64,000 nucleotides of DNA from Cydia pomonella. Its lineage: Eukaryota; Arthropoda; Insecta; Lepidoptera; Tortricidae. Positions within the stretch are counted from its first letter, which is position 1, and each line of letters opens with the position of its first letter. The notes beneath the pieces are model-generated. The model was not told where the DNA came from. It saw nothing but the letters and a program-made list of their open reading frames with translations, and did not search any database. The stretch spans positions 24,839,968 through 24,903,967 of the forward strand of contig NC_084704.1 of NCBI RefSeq assembly GCF_033807575.1. The letters run 5' to 3'. The translations under genes were made by a program, and so were the position numbers. This document shows positions 43,450 to 55,127 of this stretch, one piece after another.

Positions 43450-45780
43450 CTTAGAAAGGCATAATATTAAATTACAAAAAAAGTTATTTCAACGTTCTTG
43501 AGAATTCAACGCCTAATAAGGGTGTTAGAAAGGGGATAAAATGGGGCAAAAACTAGTTGTTAATGCCCGTTGCTACGTTATCAATAATTTATTCGGTAAC
43601 ATGATATTGTCTCATAAAGGCGCTATCATAACTAACGTTATCTATAGTTTGCGTCGGAAACAGCGACATCTTTGATGTAGTTTGAACAAAAAACTGTAGA
43701 TACTCCCGTGGGCTCATATAATGGGCTCGAATATACATGTTTGAGTTATACTATACCTACTTTGATAATTTGGTGCCTGTGCATAACTGGATAGAGCAAA
43801 TTTAAATTTTTATTGGTTGTCTATCTATTCACTGCGCTCAGATGTCGTGTATAAATGTTTATATCTTACTCATAAAAAGTACGACCAACGATATTGCGAC
43901 GCACTGAATGATATCATGTTATCGGGAAACGATCATAAATAAAGTAGTCACTGGCCTATTTACCTAACCTTTTGCCAGTCGACATGAATTAAAGAAGAGG
44001 TTTCGATTCGACTCTGCATTCTCTTCGTCTTCGATGCCGTATAGCCTACGAATGAAGCATGATATGGATGCACAGAGTCACATAGGAAACACATTTTAGG
44101 TTTTACTCTACTTAGAGTAATGCCTGAGCTGTAATGTAGCAGCGCTCCAACTTTAAACCTCGATTATTAAATATATCATTCGTTACTTTACACTTATCTT
44201 GCTCGCGCGATTGATCACTTGTGAGAGTGATTTTAAATGAGGTTAAATTGTCGCTTTACTTTAAGGAACATTCCGTGTTAATAATGTCCTACTTTAGGTG
44301 GGCATATATCCATATATGTATGCACTGTATGTAGCATGATAAGTGCGATCTTCTGATCTTCATTGTTAACAAACAGTATTTAATCTAAATACATCAAGAA
44401 AAACCTTCAACTCAAACTGTTAAACTTTGCCTCAGGTTTTGTACCTATTGAATAAATAAATACAGTGCTATTATTAGCTGTACAAATTGTCTCGTATTTG
44501 GGAACTTTTTGATTTTTAATATGCACGTAACTGATAAATATTAGCTACAAATTGTTTTAACCCTGTGAGATATGTTTATTTTTTAATGAAGGTCTTCAAA
44601 AACTTCATTAATTCTCATTGTATAAAACGTACAAGTTTCTTACAGGTCAATTCGATCGTACACTGAAATCAGAATGATATTTGAATCATTGTTTAGTTAT
44701 CATACGTCTCACCGCGCCAATATATTATGTACGGACAAGTACGAGCGAAAGGCACGATAACTAGGTATACTGTCTGTGTAAATAAAAATGATGAATGATT
44801 GTTCGGATTTGCCTGTTAGCAGCACATTCATTGCCAAAAGGAATCTCTATCACTCAACTTTAAGGGGTGACAGAGCCCTTATTGTAGAAAAATAAAAGTA
44901 CTTAAAGGTGTCAAAGTACTTAGAGGAAATAACAAGTGACTTGAACCTTGATATGTATATGACGAATCAATCGAAACTATAGTGAAACGATCGCGCTCTA
45001 TAAATAAGCTATACACGCGTGACCGCACGTCATGAATGCTCTTGGATGCGACCGAGACATTGCCATTGTGAATCTGATCCTAATTATATTTAGACAGTAA
45101 TGAATGGATACAACGACAACGATATCACTAACTGAACGCCGGCGCCGCTGACATCACATCCAAATTACTTTTAACTGCCTTTATCGTACTTATTATCTCT
45201 CTTTGCCAGATTTAGATATTTTTGCCTATTTTAAGTATGTAGGTGCGGTACAATTTTGAATTAATGGAGACTTGCGAATTATCAGTCAGATAGTAGGTAA
45301 TATAATGCCCGTATAATGAGATGGTCGATTTACTAACATTATCCACATATAAAAATGGAACATGCTGGAATTTTAAATAATAATGGCTCATGTTTTTTTC
45401 TGTTCACCAGATACTTATAGGTATTAAATATAACATCAAAAAGCCCTTTTTAGTAGGCCAAAAATAGTAAATGATCGCCAAAATTTCAACTCCATTTTAA
45501 TGGCACCAAAATTGACATCTTGTTAATCTAATAGTTTAATGACCACCAAAATTATAACCACATTTTAATTAAAAACGTCTTGCAAATATTTAACATCTCG
45601 TTATCCTAATAAAGTAAATTACGGTAGGTAAATCGTTACTTACTTACTTAATATATTGTATTATTACACTGGTTTATTGTATCTTAACTTGTCTTATGTA
45701 CAATAAAGTATTTAATTAAATACATAACATACATAGTAAATAAACTCTCGAGGTCTGCGCTTTTAATATCTCTAAATTAA
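43450..45780. other. No feature seen
   Basis: This is AT-rich probable dlg1 intron. I see no exon, tRNA or clear transposon boundary. Confidence 0.5.
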
Positions 45781-45789
45781 CTAACCCAC

Positions 45790-46035
45790 TTTTCTGATAT
45801 TGACAGTTCGGTTATGTGAGGATCGCAGTTCTAACCTAACCTAACCCACTTTTCTATTTTCTAGTAGCACTTCGTTTTTGTAGGGGTCGCAGTACTAACG
45901 TAACCTAACCTAACGCCCACTTTACTGATAGCAGTTCCGCTGTGTGAAGCTCGCAGTTTTAATACTTACGTAACCCGCATTTCTGATAGCAGTTCGGTTA
46001 TGTGAGGATTGCAGTTCTAACCTAACCCACATAGT
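45790..46035. repeat. Imperfect minisatellite, inverted relative to 42300
   Basis: It consists of about four units of CAGTTCGGTTATGTGAGGAT, GCAGTTCTAACCTAAC and CCACTTTTCTGATAG. It includes a short CCTAACCTAAC stretch resembling the insect telomere motif, but within the minisatellite unit. Confidence 0.65.
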
Positions 46036-46147
46036 ATGACAATAGATACTTAAACAAAATACAAAAATAAATACTTATTTTTTGGATTTCAAAAGACATA
46101 ATAAATTTCAAAGTGGTTAAGCACCCCCATGTAGTGGGTGCACTACA

Positions 46148-46455
46148 TTTTTAGGGTTCCGTACCCAAAGGGTCAAACGGGACCCTATTACTGAGACTTC
46201 GTTGTCCATCCGTCCGTCCGTCCGTCCGTCTGTCACCAGGCTGTATCTCATGAACCGTGATAGCTAGACAATTGAAATGTTCACAGATGATGTACATATT
46301 TCTATTGCCGCTATAACAACAAATACTAAAAACAAAATAAAATATATATTTAAGGAGGGCTCCCATACAACAAACATATATTTTGTGCCGTTTTTATAAA
46401 TAATGGTACGGAACCCTTCGTACGCGAGTCCAACTCGCACTTGGCCGGTTTTTTA
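46148..46455 (+). repeat. GGGTTCCGTA-family interspersed repeat, compact full copy
   Basis: It runs from TTTTTAGGGTTCCGTACCCA, through four CCGT units and GGCTGTATCTCATGAACCGT, to GGTACGGAACCCTTCGTACG and CTCGCACTTGGCCGGTTTTT. The inverted GGGTTCCGTA/TACGGAACCC core marks both halves. This is the reference copy for the others here. Confidence 0.8.
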
Positions 46456-46686
46456 TAATTACTTTTCATATATTATAGTTTGGTTTACCGTTATTTTGAA
46501 TAACGTAATAAATGGCATACTACCGTAATACCTAATTAACGGTAAACATAATGTTATTATTGGTATAATGGTCATAAGGTATATTTACACATCGTCTAAT
46601 ATACTTTGCTATAATTATTACATACTCTAAAGCATATTATTTGTTCTAACAAGTGATATCACATAATTATTTGTATAGCATAATGA

Positions 46687-47811
46687 GTGCATGAAAAGTC
46701 TGCATCTAACAAAAAAGCAAAGAAAACTAGCACTCCTTTATCAAAACCAAGCACGTCTACAGCAAATGAGACCCTAAAAGAAAACTCATACATCACCGAA
46801 AACCCTCGTGGAAACTCCATGCTATTTGATTCAACAGCAAATAGTACAATACTCAATGAGCAAGGAGATACGCTAACATCACCGGACGTAACGATTACAC
46901 CTAATAGGCCAAAACTAACTACACCGTCTAGTACTACTATTTCTCGTAATAAAGATGATATAATGCCACAAGCTAACCCGACTTTCCCACAGAACAGTCC
47001 GACATGCCAATTAACAGTGGATGATTTTACAAAAATACTAGACGAACGACTGAACAATCACAGAATCTCAATAATATCACAAATAAAGACAACTATCCAA
47101 AGTGAAATTAGTACAGCAATAGAGAAATTGAAAAAAGAAATGGTTCAGCGTACAGATGTTTTAGACCAAGAACAAACAATATTAAAAAAAGACATAAATT
47201 TGATTACACAGAAAATTAAATTATTAGAAGCAGAGAATAAAAAATTACACGATGAAATAAAAAATATAGAAAAATCTATTGAAATTGATAAACATTCTAA
47301 CGAAACCGACCATTACGCTTGCAAGAATATAGTTATCCACGGACTCGAAGAACAATGGGGCGAAACCGGGGAGCAAATGGAAGAACGGTTAAGAAACATA
47401 TTTAGCAAGATTATGAATATCGATATTGTTGGACACATCGAGGATTTATGCCGTCTGGGTAAGAGAGGTAACCGACGACCACTGGTAATAGAGTTTTTGA
47501 GCAAAAAAATGACTAGGTATATACTACAACATAGGAACTATTTTAGGTATTCTGGACTAACAGTAACTGAATACTTAGATGACGCATCCCTTAAAATGAG
47601 ACGAAAACTAATCGAAGCTCTGAGAGAAGCTAGAAAATCTGGAAAACATGCAGTTATAATAGACAATAAGCTAGTAATCAATGGTAAAGTTGTTGAACCT
47701 GAAACTGAACAAAAATGCACGCAACAAAAAACTGGTGAAGAAAACATTTCCGCTTTTGAAAATACGACCCTTGTAGAAAGTGCTACAGGGCACCACTCCT
47801 TTCGAAACTAA
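46687..47811 (+). CDS. LINE ORF1 protein (374-residue open frame)
   Basis: ORF1 is the RNA-binding/chaperone-like protein of a non-LTR retrotransposon. The N-terminal 90 residues are Ser/Thr/Pro-rich. Residues about 110-205 form a coiled coil rich in E, K, I and L (ISTAIEKLKKEMVQR, KIKLLEAENKKLHDEIKNIE). Residues 210-345 form a compact domain (NIVIHGLEEQWGE, ICRLGKRGN-like, RRPLVIEFLSKKMTRYILQH, LKMRRKLIEALREARKSGKH). The frame is open but begins at GTG. The nearest ATG (46683) is in another frame and quickly stops, so the true start looks lost by a small indel. It overlaps ORF2 by about 30 bp. Confidence 0.8.
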   Translation: MHEKSASNKKAKKTSTPLSKPSTSTANETLKENSYITENPRGNSMLFDSTANSTILNEQGDTLTSPDVTITPNRPKLTTPSSTTISRNKDDIMPQANPTFPQNSPTCQLTVDDFTKILDERLNNHRISIISQIKTTIQSEISTAIEKLKKEMVQRTDVLDQEQTILKKDINLITQKIKLLEAENKKLHDEIKNIEKSIEIDKHSNETDHYACKNIVIHGLEEQWGETGEQMEERLRNIFSKIMNIDIVGHIEDLCRLGKRGNRRPLVIEFLSKKMTRYILQHRNYFRYSGLTVTEYLDDASLKMRRKLIEALREARKSGKHAVIIDNKLVINGKVVEPETEQKCTQQKTGEENISAFENTTLVESATGHHSFRN

Positions 47812-49774
47812 TTTGCAGTTATTCGTACAGAATGTCCAAAGCATTAAAAATAAGATCCATGTAATAGAAACTCTCCTTCAGGACCACCCATATCAAATAT
47901 TGTGCCTCACAGAAACTTGGATTTCAGAAGAACAGAAAGATGCAGTGCAAGTAGAGGGATATGTGGCTGCAGCAAGTTACAATCGTCCTAATCACAAAGG
48001 TGGAGGAGTACTAATATTATTACGACAAGATATCCCATACAAGGAGCGACCCGACTATGCAAACTTGTCAATAGAATTAGTAATTGAATGTTGTGCAATA
48101 GAGTTGAAATCTGATCTCATTATAATAACTATTTATAGAGCAGACCGTGACATTGAGACCTTCTTTGATGTATTAAATCGGTTATTATCTAAGCTAAAAT
48201 CGAAACGTCATAAAAACATTGTTATTACAGGAGATTTTAACATAAATAAATTTAATAACTCAAATCATTATCATAGGCTAGTAAACATGATGCTTGAATG
48301 TAACCTCCGTCAAATTGTAAATGAGCCAACTCGAGAGACTACTACCAGTTCGACTTGCATAGATTTTCTATTTACAAATAGTAAAAATTACAAACTAACA
48401 GTTGAGGATAAAGGCATATCAGACCACAAATGCTTGCAATATGAATTCGAAGAAATTACATATCTTGACAACAATCACTCTAACAAATATATTCTAAAAC
48501 GGAACTTTTCTGCTGTGAATATAACATCATTTAAATGCGCGCTTAATCAGGTTGATTGGAATAAACAAATAAATAATTGTCAAAATATAAATGAAAACTA
48601 CAATGAGTTTGAAAAATTATTACAACTACTGTTAAACACGCATATACCTTATAAACGTATCAAACAAAAACTAAAAAACAACAGCTGGCTGACAACTGGA
48701 ATAAAAAAGTCATGTAAGAACAAAAGGTTATTCAAAATATTAGTAAATCAATCAAACAATTCCATTTTAACAAAACATTACAAAATAATAACAAAAACCC
48801 TTAAAAACTGTGTAAAACAAGCCAAAAGAATGAGATACATAAAAGCCATAGACAAATCTAAAAACAAGACCAAAACTATGTGGAATTTTATAAAAGAAAT
48901 AACAGGGAAACATGCCGCAAAAAAACAGCCGAATAATATTAAATTAAGAGTTTCCAATACTGATATAAATTGCCCTCAACAAGTAGCTAATCATTTTAAC
49001 GAATATTTTGCGTCAATAAGCGAACAACGCCAAACCACTAACGTTGCAAGTACAAACTTTGCAGTTGACTCGATATACATATATCCTGCTACAGAGGAAG
49101 AAGTCCGAAATATTATACTTAACCTGCCAAATAAATTCAGCTGTGGCCATGATGAAATACCTGCCGTTTTAATTAAAGCATGTGTGAACGAACTTACCAT
49201 ACCCCTAACTAGGCTAATTAACCAATCGCTGGATGAAAGCTGCTTTCCGGAAAGACTTAAAATCGCTAAAATAAGACCTATATATAAAAAAACGGGAGAA
49301 AAAAACAATACCAGTCAATACCGACCCATCGCAGTACTTCCCACTGTATCAAAAATATTTGAAAAATGTGTTGCAAACCGTATATATAACTACATAGAAA
49401 AATTTCAACTCATACATAAAAACCAGTTTGGCTTTCGAAAACACAGTTCAACCACACTTGCAGTTTATAACTACATTCAAACAGTATTGGAGCATTTACG
49501 AGATAAAACCTATGGGGTTGGATTGTTACTAGATATGTCTAAGGCATATGATAGGGTATCACATCCCATCTTACTTCAAAAACTCAACAACATTGGTATT
49601 CGCGGTCCGGCCCTTAATTGGTTAAAATCATATTTAAATAACAGAAAACAGTATGTCCAAATAGAATATTACAGAGATGAAATGCGTCAGTTACAAACAT
49701 ACAAATCGAATGTCATATATCTATTAACAATTCAATTCCTCAGGGCAGCGTGCTCGGTTGTGTTCTTTTCGTAA
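47780..49774 (+). CDS. LINE ORF2, APE endonuclease plus N-terminal reverse transcriptase, frameshifted
   Basis: This frame carries an APE-type endonuclease in roughly residues 10-240: QNVQSIKNKIHVIETL, LCLTETWISEEQ (catalytic Glu), YNRPNHKGGGVLILLR, VITGDFNINKFN and ISDHKCLQYEF (catalytic Asp-His). The reverse transcriptase follows from about residue 440: QYRPIAVLPTVSKIFEKCVA, NQFGFRKHSSTTLAVYNYIQ, VGLLLDMSKAYDRVSH, LNWLKSYLNNRKQYVQIE. The frame then slips around 49690-49730, before the conserved PQGSVLG block, and ends in unrelated residues. The rest continues in the next frame from about 49733. It belongs to the jockey/CR1 group; the clade is not assigned. It lies in the probable dlg1 intron, same strand. 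Confidence 0.9.
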   Translation: MLQGTTPFETNLQLFVQNVQSIKNKIHVIETLLQDHPYQILCLTETWISEEQKDAVQVEGYVAAASYNRPNHKGGGVLILLRQDIPYKERPDYANLSIELVIECCAIELKSDLIIITIYRADRDIETFFDVLNRLLSKLKSKRHKNIVITGDFNINKFNNSNHYHRLVNMMLECNLRQIVNEPTRETTTSSTCIDFLFTNSKNYKLTVEDKGISDHKCLQYEFEEITYLDNNHSNKYILKRNFSAVNITSFKCALNQVDWNKQINNCQNINENYNEFEKLLQLLLNTHIPYKRIKQKLKNNSWLTTGIKKSCKNKRLFKILVNQSNNSILTKHYKIITKTLKNCVKQAKRMRYIKAIDKSKNKTKTMWNFIKEITGKHAAKKQPNNIKLRVSNTDINCPQQVANHFNEYFASISEQRQTTNVASTNFAVDSIYIYPATEEEVRNIILNLPNKFSCGHDEIPAVLIKACVNELTIPLTRLINQSLDESCFPERLKIAKIRPIYKKTGEKNNTSQYRPIAVLPTVSKIFEKCVANRIYNYIEKFQLIHKNQFGFRKHSSTTLAVYNYIQTVLEHLRDKTYGVGLLLDMSKAYDRVSHPILLQKLNNIGIRGPALNWLKSYLNNRKQYVQIEYYRDEMRQLQTYKSNVIYLLTIQFLRAACSVVFFS

Positions 49775-50607
49775 TATACATCAACGATCTACCACGAATT
49801 ACAGAGCACAAGTGTATAATGTTTGCCGATGATGTTTCACTCCTTTTCAAAAGCCCCACGAGTAACGACGCCTACAAAAATATAACAGAAACATACATCA
49901 AAATGGTCAGCTGGTTAAAAGATCACAACCTTGAAATTAATAGCAAAAAAACTAAAATTATGCAGTTCAGACCGCACCAAAAACGCGCAATAGACATAAG
50001 TAATATAGCAAAACAATTAAATATTGAAGAAGTATCGAATTTCTCGCTTTTAGGCATCACCATTGACACTCACCTAGATTGGAAAAGGCACGTAGCAGTA
50101 CTCAAAAACAAACTTTCATCATTTGTTTTTGCCTTAAGCGTACTGAAATCTAACACAAACGAAACATGTGCGCTTACAGCGTACTACGGTTATGCGCATT
50201 CATTATTACGCTATGGTGTTTTATTGTGGGGACATACTACTGATGCACATGATGCCTTTGTCATGCAGAAAAAGTGCATCCGAATAATAGTCAATATTAA
50301 ACAGACATGTAGCTGCAAACCACATTTTATTAGATTAGGAGTTTTAACTTTTCCGTCAATTTGCATTTTAGAATCCGCTACTTTTGTTCGTAAAAATATC
50401 GACTTGTTCAAATTCAATAAAAAACCCCGCCGTAAACTTGATTTAATTCTACCGGAACCAAAAGTTGATATTTTCAAAAAAGGCCCATACTACACATCCA
50501 TACAAATTTACAACAATATCCCTAGTTTAATTAAATTAGAGGAAAATTACCATTTATTTGAAACAAAGTTGAAGCATCATTTAATAAAAAAGCATACTAT
50601 TCAATAG
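49733..50607 (+). CDS. LINE ORF2 continuation: RT catalytic core and C-terminus
   Basis: After the frameshift this frame resumes with IPQGSVLGCVLFVIYINDL and IMFADDVSLLF; the catalytic FADD is at 49822-49833. It continues KMVSWLKDHNLEINSKKTKI, VSNFSLLGITIDTHLDWKRH and YYGYAHSLLRYGVLLWGHTT, then a C-terminal CSCKPHFIRLGVLTFPSICI block and LIKKHTIQ. It ends normally. A 3'UTR runs to a (GAATACT)n tail at about 50887-50919. Confidence 0.9.
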
Positions 50608-50920
50608 CAGAATTCATAGAAGAGAAAAAATCATAACTTTCAGACCCATATGGCACACTGTCACGTAATGCACATACATATATAATACTCATACCTACTA
50701 TCTCGTTAAGTATAATCTAATGTTATTAGTTTAAGCTGTTTAAAGATTGTACTATTTAATAATAATATTAAGTATCTTCAGATATTTAAGAGAGTTAGAA
50801 TATCTGATATTTGCTATACCCTATTCAGGGTCCCATGTGATACCATATGATATGTATAAGAACTAAATATGTACCATGGTTTGCAAGAAATAAATACTGA
50901 ATACTGAATACTGAATACAG
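50608..50920 (+). mobile_element. LINE 3'UTR and tandem tail
   Basis: AT-rich sequence ends at ATAAATACTGAATACTGAAT and a third unit, a short tandem tail of the kind LINE reverse transcription leaves. With both ORFs the element spans about 46.5-50.92 kb. Confidence 0.6.
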
Positions 50921-51300
50921 GTTAGGGTTGGAATTGGAACTGCGACTCCGCACAAACGAATAACTGGGTCTAAATTATTTTCGTAGTCTTGTTTTTTCCC
51001 CAAAATAGGTGACGAAATGTAGCTTTTTGTATGAGATAAAATTTGGTTTTTATAAAATTTCATGTAAAATATAATTGAAGTAAAGTTGTAGTTGAGATAA
51101 AGTTACAAAACTGGGTGTATTTTATCAGCATAATAAGTGTAACAAAATAAGGGGTACCCATTTTTTGAACTAACTTAATGTTTATATTGTGCATATATTT
51201 CGTGGTTTATTTAGGTGCAAATAACGCATTAATATGCTTGCATTAACATATAAACTGCGACTACATAGTTGAAGGACTAACAAATTTACTTTTTCGTACT

Positions 51301-51488
51301 TTTCAGTTTTTGTTGTTATAGCGGCAATACATCATCTGTGACAAATTCAACTGTCTATCACGATTTATGAGATACATCCTGGTGACAGACGGACAGACAG
51401 ACAAACAGACGGGCGGACGGCGGAGTCTTATTATACAGAACTATTATATAATCTGTGGTAATACCCTTTTGGTATGGAACCCTAAAAA
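51301..51488 (-). repeat. GGGTTCCGTA-family repeat, 5' half
   Basis: In reverse orientation relative to 46148: TTGTTGTTATAGCGGCAATA, GTGACAGACGGACAGACAGA and TTTTGGTATGGAACCCTAAA. Confidence 0.65.
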
Positions 51489-51582
51489 CGCACAGTACGA
51501 GTAAATGAAGTGGATCCAGTAGTCACGTAATTATTTTAATTTAAACCTTATCGCTCTAATATAAATATCTTTAGTAAAGAGA

Positions 51583-54500
51583 AAACCGGCCAAGTGCGAG
51601 TAGGATTCGCGCACGAAGGGTTCCGTACCATTATCTATAAAAACGGCAAAAAAATCACGTTTGTTGTATGGGAGCCCCCTTTAAGAGGAATTCCTAGTTG
51701 CGATTTTTCCATACAAACGCTCTCGACTGATTCCTCCCTGGATTTTTAACCTAGAGCAGTGATTTTTTCAAATAAGATCAATATCATCAATATCTGTGCC
51801 GCTATGTTTTGCTTTTTTGGATTATTTTATTTTGAAGAAAGATACAGCGCCTCGAAAATCGCAAAAACGGCTCAATTGAATTGGCTGTAAAAAAAGGCAC
51901 AGTATACAAATATGACAAAAAATATCCAAAAAATCAAAACATAGCGGCATAGATTATTTCTTCCTCTTGCAATTTCCAAAATTTCATAATGATTAGTTGC
52001 GTTTTGGAGGAGGAAACAGTCGAGAGCGAAACCTCGATTTTTTAGTTTTTTGCGAGTGAATTTCGGTCCGAGCTGCAGTTGTCCTTATCGCACGAATTGG
52101 AGGCGGAGACAGTTTCTAAATATACGTACACAGAAGGAATAGTGATGGGCATAACATCCTTATTAGGGATTGCAGAACCGGTACTGTTTTAAAGAACCGG
52201 GATTTCCCGGTACTTTCGGAACTGGTCTAATTATTTCATTATTTTAAATAAAACGACAGCATTTTGCGATTTGACCACCTTTCGTATTATAATTTAATAA
52301 TCACATTTTCTTTTATTACGTAGTAGGCATTTTTTTTTAGAAATATAGTATTTTACATTGCTCACACTTGTGCGTCACAAGTAAAAGATAAGATAACTAC
52401 TTTGATGTTTGCCACTAGATAGCAAATTTAATGAAATTACATTGACGAGGGGATTTATATATAAGTATCGCAGTCGTATTGTATAATCCGCCGTATTACA
52501 TTACGGCTAGCCGATATCAAAATAAGGGCCATTTTGAAATGCGGCGGTTCAACGATTAAGGTATGTTGGGTAAATACCGGATGCGGGTGAAGAACGTAGG
52601 ACATTCATTTCCCCCTAATTTGGCTTTATTTTTTAATGTTGGCAACATTGTGTAAGACGCCATTTCATTGCGCCTCGACTGTCAGTGTCCCCGCGTCGCT
52701 CAGGGAGTCGGGCTTGTGCTATGTGCAATCACAGAGAGCAAGGTAAATTTCGCGAATTCTTCCTTCTATCCGATCTTCGCTCTGTAATTTATTTTGCGTA
52801 TTGTGATGAAACTGTGTTTGTTTTTGTAATTGTGTTAACAGACCTAGCACTGCTGTAGACCGATATCCGATCTTGACCCTTCCAGGTAAAGATCGGACCA
52901 GAAACAATCAGATCTTTACCTATTTAAAAAACAGCAGTGATTATCAAACTTTAAATTTTCTTCAATTTACCTACTGACCTTAATTATCACATTTATTGTT
53001 TTCTTGATCACACTTTCGTACCATTATTTTTATCCAGTACCACTACCAGCGCGACGGTTACTGACAATGTAATTTTTTTAATTTCCGTAACCCAAAGGTT
53101 GCCTTTTAGCGATAAGACCGCATGTTGTTTACCTGTGCTTATGTGTATGTTTTCTTTTGTATTGTTTTCTTTTATTGAGGTGTGCAATAAAGAGTATTTA
53201 TATTGTATAGGGATGATGATACATGTTGAAATTTATAACAAAATCGAGTAAAATAGATAGCAAATGAGCAATTTTTCGCAATAAAGTACCTACACATACG
53301 AATGCATATGTAGATGTGCACGCATACATACATTGCTAGTTTCGAATACAAAATAGAGATAGGGCTTCGAAATTAGTTTCCTTAAAATGCTTCAAGAGGG
53401 CTCTCTTTTCCTATATATTTAATTATTTACTTTACTCTTTACATACGATCCTTACATTTTATCAAAAAAAAAAAGATTGTATATCAACTATATATTGCAA
53501 AATTAAACCAACAAAATCGCAATTTTAATTATTTTCCATACTTCAAGATGGGCTCTCAGTGACCTTGACCTTTTTAAAGAACTACTTAGTCTTTTTGATT
53601 TCTAAGTTTGATTCTTATTTTTTTGGCGACCTTCGTTAAAAATGACTGGGCACGATTATTTTTTATTTTGATTTTTGTCCCTCCTACTTAAGTACTTAAT
53701 ATCTTCCAGTACATTCCATTCAATAAACAATACATTTACACTATTATTTTAGTGGTTTTTTTTATTACTTAGGGTAAACCTTACAATAAGAGGTTTCTTA
53801 GCACATTGTTTACTTATCAAATTGCCTTATGACATAGGTATCAAAGTTTGAGAGCAACAATTTTTGTATCAGGGTTAAGATCGGATACAAAAGGGTAGAC
53901 ACCGGACCTATTTCTTTGTGATACCTTATTCTCTTTCTATTAGAAGCAACTTTTTTTTCACCATCCAATGTTCTCCCTTGATGGCAAAACACTCGTTACC
54001 CTAAAAAAAAGTATGTCTCATCTTTACACAGGTACAAAACTAAAACCGTTCTATATTGAAGATTACCAAAATTCAGGCCGAATCTACGGTTATTATTTAA
54101 CGATTCGCTACGTACTTCAAGAATCTGTCACGTGTTGAGATCTCGAAAAAACATTTTTTCACGAGTTCTCTCAATTGGTCCCAAAATTGTCCGGCATTAC
54201 CCCAACATACTTTACCCAGATTGTCATTGCGATACGTTCTTCAATAAGGCGGCCCAAGTTTAGCCCCATCGTACTACAATTTATCGTACGTTAAATAGAT
54301 TGTAGTTTAACCATAGGTATATTTATACCTACTTACAAAATTTCACAACACACCATGATCACTCCCAACTTACTGATACGGATAGGTACAGTTAAGTGTA
54401 AAAATATGGGTGTACACATCTTACTCAAAAATATGTCCCATAGCATCTTATTCCAGTGTAATAAGAGCGTAGTACCATATTTATGAGACGATTCTTTCGA

Positions 54501-55127
54501 TACATATTTTTTCACTTGACTGTACAACGACAACCGAAGCTGAGACATCATTATTTTTTGCAGTTTTTACCTATATGGTAATTAATATCAATCAATCAAT
54601 CAATCATTTATTATTTCGTCATCATAGGTGTAAAATACATTTAGTACAGGTGATAGGGTGTTTGGTATTAGGGTGTAATAGATACAGTATAATATAAAAA
54701 TGAAAAACAATATTACGTGGTAACAACAAAAACAACTTTCGTCGGGCAGCGCAGAATAAATTCCGTCTGGCTCGCGGGCGATGTCGACGGAACGGCGCGC
54801 AATGAGCGAGCGCACGCGTCTCGCGTCTGTGTGCGCGCACTCACACTTAGATAGCTCCGGCTCCCGCCCACCGCAGCGCGACAGAAACATAGCTTCAAAA
54901 ATTCGAGATTTGAAAAGTTGCTCAGCTAGGAATTGCTCTTAATATTTATTTTATTCTATTTTTTAGTATTTGTTGTTATAGCGGTAACAGAAGTACATCA
55001 ACTGTGTAAATTTTAACCGTATAACTATCACGGTTCATGAGATACAAGTATAGCCTGGTGACAGACGGAAAGCAGCGGAGTCTTGGAAATAGGGTTCCGT
55101 TTTACCCTTTGGGTACGGAACCCTAAT
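51583..55127 (-). mobile_element. GGGTTCCGTA-family copy carrying a TTAA MITE, apparently split by about 2.8 kb
   Basis: Left piece 51583-51684 (AAAACCGGCCAAGTGCGAGT to GGGAGCCCCCTTTAA) is the repeat's 3' half. It meets a TTAA MITE (51681-52072) homologous to 6317-6826. The opposite end of the same MITE is at about 54850-54947 (CTCCCGCCCACCGCAGCGCG to GCTAGGAATTGCTCTTAA). It is followed directly by the repeat's 5' half (54948-55127, ending GGGTACGGAACCCTAATAAG). The pieces are collinear and complementary, which suggests one composite element opened by a later insertion at about 52075-54850. Confidence 0.5.
52075..54850. other. Unclassified sequence between two MITE halves
   Basis: No gene is supported. 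A short inverted patch (AGAACCGGTACTG, TTTCCCGGTACTTTCGGAAC) lies near 52180. A (TCAA)n LINE-like tail starts about 54588. The rest is AT-rich DNA. Confidence 0.4.

Noticed and set aside
45840..45915. Interstitial telomeric (TTAGG)n repeat
   Set aside because: Only two to three CCTAA units occur, embedded in a longer minisatellite unit.
54600..54898. Arginine-rich reading frames on the minus strand
   Set aside because: They run through a LINE tail into the GC-rich end of a TTAA MITE homologous to 6317-6450.
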